This document shows positions 1 through 5,543 of a DNA stretch of 6,282 nt, piece after piece. The notes under the pieces were generated by a model. That model saw only the letters and a list, made by a program, of their open reading frames with translations, ran no database searches and had not been told where the DNA came from. Source of the stretch: Treponema sp. (GTDB taxonomy: Bacteria > Spirochaetota > Spirochaetia > Treponematales > Breznakiellaceae). The stretch lies in NCBI GenBank assembly GCA_031258265.1, contig JAIRNB010000058.1:1-6282 (forward strand). Direction: 5' to 3'. Within the stretch, counting starts at the first letter, position 1. Each line of letters starts with the position of its first letter. The translations under genes were made by a program, and so were the position numbers.

Positions 1-172
1 TCCTTTTTTTATTGGGGTTCTGATCCTTTGGTTCCGGCAGCGAAAAAACCGCCCCGGAGCTTAGCAGCCCATACTTCTATTTTGTTTGCGGTTAATTCGA
101 ATCCTAAATTACCCCAAAAGACTCCAATTTCGTTGTTTTTTTACGATTAGTGGCCTATATTTTTTTTATAAA
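1..172. other. Upstream region of the barrel-protein gene; no supported gene
   Basis: Frame 1 of the plus strand is open from the window edge to a TAG at 148-150. The 49 residues it encodes are unremarkable and I cannot tell a gene 3' end from chance. The bases before 173 are very T-rich. A possible promoter is TTGTTT at 133-138, a 17-nt spacer and TATATT at 156-161. It would place the transcript start only about 4-6 nt before the ATG at 173. No Shine-Dalgarno sequence and no convincing terminator are visible. Confidence 0.4.
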
Positions 173-1324
173 ATGAAAAAATACCTCTTAATAGCCATGT
201 TAATACAGGTAACTCTTGTTCTGTTCTCCCAATCCCGGGATGATGTATCTGTTTTCCTGCCCCCCACCACCGGCGGTACAGAAGAACAACAGGCTTTTTT
301 CGATGAAAATTTTCGCATGGAACTTATCGGCGCCAATTATGCCATTGCCGAAGACCAAAAAACGGCCGATTATTCCATTAATTTAATAATTACCCAGGAA
401 GTGGAAGACGGTTATGGGGATGTGGCGGAAGAAATCGTTAATGTCCTCAGTATTTCCCTGATCGACAATTCGGACAGCCACGAGGTCATCCAGTTTTCCT
501 GGGCCTTTCAAAACCTGGAAGAGATGTACGAGTGGAACCTTCACCTTATCTACCAGGCCATGGCCAATATACCCCTGACTAAACTCAGCTCCGTACCGGA
601 CACCAACCACTGGCGGAACAAGTGGCTTTACATCTGTGGTTATGGCGGTTTGGACTTAAACTTTGGCTTTTACGACAGCGGAAACGAAATTTCTTTCCAG
701 AACCGGGAATACATATTCTATCCGGGTCCCCTGTTTGCCCTGGGGGTAGAATTCCAGTTTCTCAATTTCATGTCCGCGGAATTTGAGATAAGCGGCGCTC
801 CCTACGAGATCGACAGCAGCCACAGCGCCATCATGTTCGGCATGCCTCTGCTCCTTAAATTCCCCTTAAAACCCAGCAGACACTTCATGCTGGAACCCTA
901 CGGGGGAATACAGTTTAATACCGGTTCCCAGGGCAGCGTCATCCCCCCGCTTTTCTCCTGGGTAGGGGGATTCCAATACGGAATTAAAGCCGGGGACAGG
1001 GGGGTCATTATCCTGGATCTCCGGGCGGTGGGAGATATTGGCAATACAAAACTTGTCCCCCCCGCCCAGGCTCCGCACCCCGCCGCCAACACCAATCCCA
1101 AAACATACGACAGGATAGACCGTTTCCAACTGCAGATCTTGGTGGGCTTTAAGGTGGGTTTCTACAACCGCAACAAGGATGAAGAGAAAAACAATACCCA
1201 ATCCGCCGCATGGTTTGCTGCCGAAGAAAGCACCGAAGAAACCGCCGGGGAAAGCGTTGAAGAAAATCCCGAACCGGATTCCGGGCCCCAACCGGATTCA
1301 GAATCCGAATCCGGCTATGAATGA
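173..1324 (+). CDS. Exported beta-barrel-type outer membrane protein, function unknown (383 aa)
   Basis: No specific function is recognised. The protein starts MKKYLLIAML and has a hydrophobic signal segment to about residue 20; cleavage is probably near FSQ/S. I chose the ATG at 173 because the in-frame TTG at 86 adds 29 residues in front of this signal peptide. Residues 25-140 form a soluble domain (VFLPPTTGG, then FFDENFRMELIGANYAI), a pattern I associate with treponemal surface proteins. Residues 150-335 alternate polar and aromatic or hydrophobic residues with many Gly, Phe and Tyr (for example GGLDLNFGFY, FQLQILVGFKVGFY), which suits transmembrane beta strands of a small outer-membrane barrel. 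Residues 337-383 are an acidic Glu/Ser/Pro tail without predicted strands. There is no lipobox cysteine. A barrel with an added periplasmic or surface tail is the best reading; an autotransporter or lipoprotein is less likely. No Shine-Dalgarno sequence precedes the ATG. Confidence 0.75.
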   Translation: MKKYLLIAMLIQVTLVLFSQSRDDVSVFLPPTTGGTEEQQAFFDENFRMELIGANYAIAEDQKTADYSINLIITQEVEDGYGDVAEEIVNVLSISLIDNSDSHEVIQFSWAFQNLEEMYEWNLHLIYQAMANIPLTKLSSVPDTNHWRNKWLYICGYGGLDLNFGFYDSGNEISFQNREYIFYPGPLFALGVEFQFLNFMSAEFEISGAPYEIDSSHSAIMFGMPLLLKFPLKPSRHFMLEPYGGIQFNTGSQGSVIPPLFSWVGGFQYGIKAGDRGVIILDLRAVGDIGNTKLVPPAQAPHPAANTNPKTYDRIDRFQLQILVGFKVGFYNRNKDEEKNNTQSAAWFAAEESTEETAGESVEENPEPDSGPQPDSESESGYE

Positions 1325-1325
1325 G

Positions 1326-1355
1326 CCTGTCCGAAAACCGGAGTTTTCGGACAGG
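1326..1355 (+). terminator. Perfect 12-bp inverted repeat between convergent genes
   Basis: CCTGTCCGAAAA at 1326-1337 and its exact reverse complement at 1344-1355 enclose a 6-nt loop (CCGGAG). The repeat begins one base after the barrel-protein stop codon, and the minus-strand operon ends at 1423 on the other side. The tail on the plus strand is only GTTTACC and there is no strong U run on either side, so it is not a textbook intrinsic terminator. Its symmetry and position suit a bidirectional transcription stop or mRNA 3'-end stabiliser. A dispersed intergenic repeat is the alternative. Confidence 0.55.
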
Positions 1356-1422
1356 GTTTACCAAAAAAATACGGTTCCCCGGGGTTTTTGCAGCGCTGAA
1401 GCCTGTTAATTCCAAGCGGCCC

Positions 1423-2691
1423 TTATGCGGGAAGCACCCACTTATACTCCCCGTTGTCCCAAGTCCCGAAAAAGTCCCCGTAGCTTATATTCCAGACGGA
1501 CTTCCCCAGTTTTCCAATGGCAATTTGATTCTTGATCAGGTACTGCCAAAAACCGGAACCCCCGATCTCACCCTGCAGTATCAGCCCCTGGGGGACGCCG
1601 TCCCGGAGAATCAGCTTGCGGTAGTTGCGCCGGTCCTCCTTGATCAGAACCTCGTCCCCCTCCCCGGCGTTGACAGCCCCCAGGGAAAGGGACAGGAGGC
1701 CGAAGAAATTCACTGTGTTTTTCAGGGTAAAGCGGTCATCGTACTTCCAGGGTACCCCGCACATATTCTGGGCGGCGATCTCCCCCTGCTTTACCGCGTT
1801 AGGCCAGATACCCGAAAGCCCCGCCGCGTCTCCCGCGGCATAAACGCCGGGGATACTGGAGGCCAGGTAGTCATCCACCTTAACCGCCCCCCGCCCGGTA
1901 AGTTCCACACCGCTCCCCTCCAGCCAGGCCGCGGCGGGGCGTACCCCCACGGCCAGGATCACCAGATCGCAGGGGACGCTCCGGCCGTTATCCATCTCCA
2001 GGGCGCAAATCCGGGGCCCCCCGGCGGAGGCCTCGCTCCTGGTGTTTACCACCTTGCGGCCCAGGTGGAAAACCACCCCCCGCCGCTCAAAGAGCCGCTG
2101 GTAAGCCTCCGCCGCATGGGCGTCCAGGTTGATCGCCAGGGCCGTGGGGGCCATTTCGATCACCGTGATATTCCGGGAAAGGCCGAGCTTTTCACCCTGC
2201 TCCAGGAGGCCGCTCACCGCGTCCAGTCCCACCAGTCCCGCGCCGATAACCGCAATCTCCCTGGCGCTTTTCCCCGCTTCGGCGATAGCCCGGGCGTCGG
2301 CCAGATGCCGCAGCCCAAAGGCGTTTACCGCGCTTCGCAAGTCCCCGATGGGGGGCGTAACGGAATTGGCCCCGGTGGCAATCAGCACCGTGTCCCCGCC
2401 GGCTAGTTCCATATCGCCGGCGTACACCTTCCTGGCCGCCCCATCCAGACGGCTTACCGCCGTACCCCGAATCCATTCCACCCGGGGACCGGAAAGAACA
2501 TCGTCGTTAATAAAATTAAGCTTCTCCGCGTCCCTTTCCCCGGCGATAAATTTGTGGAGCATACAGCGGGAGTAGACCTCCCGGTCCTCCGAAACCACCG
2601 TCACCGTATCCTGGGGTCCCTCCTTCAAAATAGTGCGCAGGGCGGCGATTCCTGCGGCGCCGGCGCCGATAATCAGATGTCTTTTACTCAT
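1423..2691 (-). CDS. FAD/NAD(P)-dependent oxidoreductase of the CODH operon (422 aa)
   Basis: A class III pyridine nucleotide-disulfide oxidoreductase-fold flavoprotein, of the type related to NADH-rubredoxin reductases and often found beside cooS and cooF. Its likely role is to exchange electrons between reduced CooF and NAD(P)(H) in the cytoplasm. Motifs in order are: FAD-binding GAGAAG at residues 9-14, VLIATGA at 102-108, a second Rossmann GAGLVG at 150-155 with an acidic residue (E179, VIE) ending the next strand, which favours NAD(H) over NADP(H), then AVGVRP at 247-252 and the flavin-contacting YAAGDAA at 284-290. Residues 320-422 form the usual C-terminal domain. C43 lies in YSRCMLHKF, near the redox cysteine position of NADH oxidase/peroxidase relatives. 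The ATG overlaps the cooF stop (ATGA), and GAGGAGG sits 7 nt upstream, so translation is probably coupled. The electron partner is inferred from context. Confidence 0.9.
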   Translation of the reverse strand: MSKRHLIIGAGAAGIAALRTILKEGPQDTVTVVSEDREVYSRCMLHKFIAGERDAEKLNFINDDVLSGPRVEWIRGTAVSRLDGAARKVYAGDMELAGGDTVLIATGANSVTPPIGDLRSAVNAFGLRHLADARAIAEAGKSAREIAVIGAGLVGLDAVSGLLEQGEKLGLSRNITVIEMAPTALAINLDAHAAEAYQRLFERRGVVFHLGRKVVNTRSEASAGGPRICALEMDNGRSVPCDLVILAVGVRPAAAWLEGSGVELTGRGAVKVDDYLASSIPGVYAAGDAAGLSGIWPNAVKQGEIAAQNMCGVPWKYDDRFTLKNTVNFFGLLSLSLGAVNAGEGDEVLIKEDRRNYRKLILRDGVPQGLILQGEIGGSGFWQYLIKNQIAIGKLGKSVWNISYGDFFGTWDNGEYKWVLPA

Positions 2692-3152
2692 ACCGCCGCC
2701 TCCTCAAGCGCCACTTCCTCCACATGGATAGCCTTCTTAGGGCAGTTCTTCACGCAGTTGGGTTCTTCCCCGTCGTCAATGCAAAAATCGCATTTGATAA
2801 TCCGCCGGCCGCCGCTCCGTTCGGGTTTGATGTTCCCATAGGGGCAGCTCATGACGCACATAAAACAGGCGCCGCAGCGGTCCCCGTCGTACTGAACATG
2901 GCCGGTCTTTGGGTCCTTCCGCAGGGCCCCGGACATACAGGCGGCCACACATTCGGGGACCGCGCAGTGGCGGCAGAACAGGGGAACATAACCCCCGCCC
3001 CCCTTCACAATGCTGTGGCGGACCTCGTTCCGGGGGTCCAAAAGATCTAAATCGTAAATCGTCCCCGGCCCTTCCCGGTGGGCCTGCATACAGGCGATAC
3101 TGCAGTTCTTACAGCCGTCACATTTATCCTGCTCAATAAAGATTCGTCTCAT
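2688..3152 (-). CDS. cooF: CooF-type ferredoxin-like protein with four [4Fe-4S] sites (154 aa)
   Basis: The electron-transfer subunit that normally accepts electrons from the CooS surface cluster and hands them to a hydrogenase or, here, to the flavoprotein encoded next. The protein has 16 cysteines in four groups: C11/C14/C17/C21, C60/C63/C68/C72, C93/C96/C99/C103 and C121/C124/C133/C137. This matches the HycB/CooF family of four-cluster ferredoxin-like subunits, and the length is close to the family norm. No signal peptide or membrane segment is present, so it is cytoplasmic. It starts 10 bp after the cooS stop codon. The AGGGGG Shine-Dalgarno overlaps that stop. Its own stop overlaps the next ATG by 4 bp. 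The name rests on the cysteine pattern and on position between cooS and an oxidoreductase; the partner specificity is inferred. Confidence 0.92.
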   Translation of the reverse strand: MRRIFIEQDKCDGCKNCSIACMQAHREGPGTIYDLDLLDPRNEVRHSIVKGGGGYVPLFCRHCAVPECVAACMSGALRKDPKTGHVQYDGDRCGACFMCVMSCPYGNIKPERSGGRRIIKCDFCIDDGEEPNCVKNCPKKAIHVEEVALEEAAV

Positions 3153-3162
3153 ACCGGGCCCC

Positions 3163-5049
3163 CTATATCTTTAAGGCCCGGCGTTTTTCCAGGATGATCT
3201 TTTCAAGGATCTCCGCCGATTCCCGGGCGTCCTCGTTAATGATCACCTGGCCCCCGGTGAGGGACTTCATATCCTGGGTAAGGACCTGGGTGGCAACCTT
3301 ACTGCCGGTAACAAAGGGGGGTTTCCCCAAATGCAGGGGCAGCCCCAGGGCAAGGCCGAAGCAGCCGTCCGCCAGGGCCTGCTCCTCCAGCCACTGGGCG
3401 GCGGAAAGGACCAGGGGAAGCTGGGGCATGTCGATGCCCAGGGCCTCCGCCAGCTCTGTGGCGACAATCTCCAGCCGTCCAATGGCAAGGCAGGGGCCAA
3501 AGTTCAGCACCGGGGGAATCCCCAGCTGCCTGCACACCGCCTTAAGACCCGGCCCGGCCAGCTCCGCCGCATCGGGGATCATGAGGCCGCAGTTCTCAAT
3601 ACCCCCGGAGGAACAGCCCGCGGTAAGGACAATAATGTCCCTGGCGATAAGTTCCCTGGTCAGCGCTACGGTCAGCACATCGTGGCCCCCGGAAACCAGG
3701 CTGGAGCAGCCCACAACCCCGGCGACTCCCTTAATCTGCCCCCCCACAATCAGATCGATCAGGGGCTGCCAGTTTCCCCCCAGGAATTTCTTCAGGGAAA
3801 CCTCGCTTACCCCGGTCAGGGTATTGGCGTTGCCGTGTTCCGGGAACAGGTTTAGTTCCACCCGGGGCCGCCGTTCCCGGTAGGCGGCGATCACCATGTC
3901 GATAATCTCCTCGCTGTGCTGGGCCCGCCGGGCAAAGACAAAGGGTTTGTACTCCGCGTTAGCCTTCTTTGCCACATCGTCCACACAGATCTGCTTAATC
4001 AGAAGTTCATCGCAGACCGTCTCGATCCCCGGCAGGGTACAGTTAAACTCGGAGATCACCGCGTCAATGGCCCCGGTGGCCAGAATCGCCTCGCTGGTGT
4101 AGTTGTTCCCCGCGTGGCCGTCAAAAATATCCGTGTAATGCGCGCCCCGGAGCTGCAGGTCCTGGCCCACACAGGTACAGCCCACCAGCCTAAAGCCCTT
4201 GGCCCCCGCGGAACGGGCCTTAGCTACAACCTCCGGCGCGGTAAGCCGATCCTGCAGGTGTACAAACATCGTATGCTGGTGGCCGGTGATCATAATATTG
4301 ATATAGTCCGGATCAATGACCCCCAGGCCCACCGGGGCAAGGCGGATCTCCGGTTCCCCCAAAAGCACATCGTTCAATAAATTGGTCAGGGTAAGGCCGT
4401 ATATCCCCGTGGAGATTCCCAGCTTCAGGCAGTCCAGCAGCATGTTCACCGGATCGGAGTTCAGGTTGGTGGAACACTTAACCACCCCCTTAAAGACCTC
4501 GCCCTTTGCGCCCCCGGGGAGGATTCCCAGCTCCTTCCACAGCTTGTAACGGGGCGGATAGGCGATCTTCTCCACCAGGTCCATGGGAACATATTCCGGC
4601 TTGTACAGATCGTTCAGCACCGCCTCCGCCACATTCAGGGCCTTTTCGTGATCATCCCCGCCGGAAACCCCAAAGAGTTTGCAAAGCCGTTCCAGGGCCC
4701 CCAGCCCCCGGAGCTTCCCCTTTTCCAGGGCGGTGTTTTTCAGATTAAGGGCGGTATTCTCCACCACATGAATATAACAACCCGATCCGGAAGCCACCGC
4801 CCGCAGCAGGTTCCGGGTAACCATCACATCCGGCGTAGCGCCGCAGACACCCCGGGGGGAATCGGGGGTAATCCGGCAGGGCCCGTTGGCGCAGAGCCTG
4901 CAGCAAACTCCCTGCAGCCCAAAGCCGCACTTGATCTCCTGACTTTCCACCCGGTGGTGGGAAGTCTCCATCGGCAGTTTGGCAATAAAGCCCTCCAGGG
5001 CCCTGTCCGCGCTTGCGCAGGTACTGCACCCATAACAACTGTCCAGCAT
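3163..5049 (-). CDS. cooS: Anaerobic Ni-Fe carbon monoxide dehydrogenase family protein CooS, divergent (628 aa)
   Basis: Family role: reversible CO oxidation to CO2 at a Ni-Fe-S C-cluster in a cytoplasmic homodimer. Numbering is from the ATG at 5049. Compared from memory with Carboxydothermus CODH-II, the D-cluster (C41, C49), B-cluster (C50, C53, C58, C69) and C-cluster ligands (H257, C293, C337, C448, C479, C520) all align. The length fits CooS. Second-shell residues do not: His93/96/99/102 become Y92, V95, N98 and L101, Lys563 becomes Q557, Ile567 becomes D561, and the Cys before the C293 ligand becomes T292. An additional CYGCSTC motif (C5, C8, C11) lies at the N-terminus. I chose 5049 over the ATG at 5064 because GGAGG (5058-5062) lies 8 nt before 5049 and overlaps the 5064 codon, which has only a weak site of its own. 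The gene is second in a four-gene operon. No acetyl-CoA synthase genes are adjacent, so a Wood-Ljungdahl role is not indicated. Family membership is near certain; CO dehydrogenase activity is not. Confidence 0.93.
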   Translation of the reverse strand: MLDSCYGCSTCASADRALEGFIAKLPMETSHHRVESQEIKCGFGLQGVCCRLCANGPCRITPDSPRGVCGATPDVMVTRNLLRAVASGSGCYIHVVENTALNLKNTALEKGKLRGLGALERLCKLFGVSGGDDHEKALNVAEAVLNDLYKPEYVPMDLVEKIAYPPRYKLWKELGILPGGAKGEVFKGVVKCSTNLNSDPVNMLLDCLKLGISTGIYGLTLTNLLNDVLLGEPEIRLAPVGLGVIDPDYINIMITGHQHTMFVHLQDRLTAPEVVAKARSAGAKGFRLVGCTCVGQDLQLRGAHYTDIFDGHAGNNYTSEAILATGAIDAVISEFNCTLPGIETVCDELLIKQICVDDVAKKANAEYKPFVFARRAQHSEEIIDMVIAAYRERRPRVELNLFPEHGNANTLTGVSEVSLKKFLGGNWQPLIDLIVGGQIKGVAGVVGCSSLVSGGHDVLTVALTRELIARDIIVLTAGCSSGGIENCGLMIPDAAELAGPGLKAVCRQLGIPPVLNFGPCLAIGRLEIVATELAEALGIDMPQLPLVLSAAQWLEEQALADGCFGLALGLPLHLGKPPFVTGSKVATQVLTQDMKSLTGGQVIINEDARESAEILEKIILEKRRALKI

Positions 5050-5062
5050 ATTCCTCTCCTCC
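5050..5062 (-). promoter_or_regulatory. Ribosome binding site that decides the cooS start
   Basis: Read on the minus strand, GGAGGAGAGGAAT lies immediately before the ATG at 5049. GGAGG at 5058-5062 is 8 nt from that ATG, an ideal spacing. It overlaps the last base of the upstream in-frame ATG at 5062-5064, so use of that upstream start would put the ribosome over this site. The upstream ATG itself has only a weak GGATGA before it. Confidence 0.75.
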
Positions 5063-5092
5063 ATTCATCCATTCATTCGTCGTTAAGCCGCG

Positions 5093-5488
5093 CTACAAAA
5101 TCTGATCCAGGGTCCTCTCTCTAAGCCCCGCCAGAATCAGAGCCTGAATCCGCTCAAATTCGCCGTGGACCTTACACTGCTTACCCCCCTCTCTATGGGG
5201 ACAGCGGTAATTGTGATCCATGCACTCACTGAGCAGCAATTTTCCGTCTACGGCGATCATCACATCAAACAAGGTAATCTGCGCCGCCGCCCGCGTCAGG
5301 CGGTAGCCGCCGCCTGCGCCCCGGAAACTCTGTACCAAACCTCCTTTTTCCAGTTTTTTCAGTATCTTGTAGGCAAAAGGGACCGGGACCAGCTCTCCGG
5401 CGCTGATGTCCCCCATACTCTTCTTGGCCCCGTCCGCAAGACTCCTGATGATCCGTACCGCGTAATCCGATTCCCTGGTAATAAACAT
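5093..5488 (-). CDS. Rrf2-family transcriptional regulator with probable Fe-S cluster (131 aa)
   Basis: A cytoplasmic winged-helix DNA-binding regulator of the Rrf2 family (relatives IscR, NsrR, RirA). Residues 1-65 carry the winged helix: the opening FITRESDYAVRII is typical of the family, and the wing is RGAGGGYRL at about 56-64. C89, C96 and C105, with H108 three residues after the last cysteine, resemble the Cys3-His [Fe-S] site of IscR (C92, C98, C104, H107), though the second cysteine gap is longer. The length is close to the usual 130-160 residues. It is first in the operon, 43 bp before cooS, so it probably controls itself and cooS-cooF-oxidoreductase in response to iron-sulfur status, redox, NO or oxygen; the signal cannot be read from sequence. 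No Shine-Dalgarno lies before the ATG, and the promoter position suggests a leaderless message. It is not CooA or RcoM, the known CO-sensing regulators. Confidence 0.9.
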   Translation of the reverse strand: MFITRESDYAVRIIRSLADGAKKSMGDISAGELVPVPFAYKILKKLEKGGLVQSFRGAGGGYRLTRAAAQITLFDVMIAVDGKLLLSECMDHNYRCPHREGGKQCKVHGEFERIQALILAGLRERTLDQIL

Positions 5489-5493
5489 AGCTA

Positions 5494-5507
5494 AGTATAC
5501 AGATACT
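5494..5507. promoter_or_regulatory. Candidate operator dyad over the -10 box
   Basis: AGTAT at 5494-5498 and ATACT at 5503-5507 form a perfect 5-bp inverted repeat with a 4-bp centre. It covers the whole -10 element and part of the spacer. A repressor bound here would block RNA polymerase, so Rrf2 autoregulation is the natural reading. The dyad is short and could be chance in AT-rich sequence. Confidence 0.4.
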
Positions 5508-5523
5508 GGATAAAATTAATCAA
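5494..5523 (-). promoter_or_regulatory. Promoter of the rrf2-cooS-cooF-oxidoreductase operon
   Basis: On the minus strand, a -35 element TTGATT (5518-5523; 4 of 6 consensus matches), an 18-nt spacer and a -10 element TATACT (5494-5499; 5 of 6 matches) end only 5 nt before the regulator's ATG at 5488. A start 6-8 nt after the -10 would fall in the ATG, giving a leaderless transcript. AT-rich sequence beyond the -35 (5524-5543) could act as an UP element. Confidence 0.6.
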
Positions 5524-5543
5524 GAAAATTATCATAAAAATAT

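Noticed and set aside
86..172. TTG start extending the barrel protein by 29 residues
   Set aside because: It would bury a clear signal peptide (MKKYLLIAML) behind a basic, non-signal stretch, and no ribosome binding site precedes it.
1377..1384. CCCCGGGG palindrome followed by T5 as a terminator
   Set aside because: There is no loop, and the arms cannot extend beyond 4 bp in either direction.
1321..2406. 361-codon plus-strand open frame
   Set aside because: It lies antisense to the flavoprotein gene, whose motifs are unmistakable; the product is Pro/Gly/His-rich without domains.
3194..3883. 229-codon plus-strand open frame
   Set aside because: Antisense shadow of cooS produced by GC-rich codons; no recognisable motif.
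5050..5064. cooS start at the ATG ending at 5064
   Set aside because: The strong Shine-Dalgarno overlaps this codon and is spaced for the ATG at 5049.
1423..5488. Acetyl-CoA synthase/CODH (Wood-Ljungdahl) cluster
   Set aside because: No acs, corrinoid protein or methyltransferase genes are present; CooF and an NAD oxidoreductase indicate a stand-alone CooS module.
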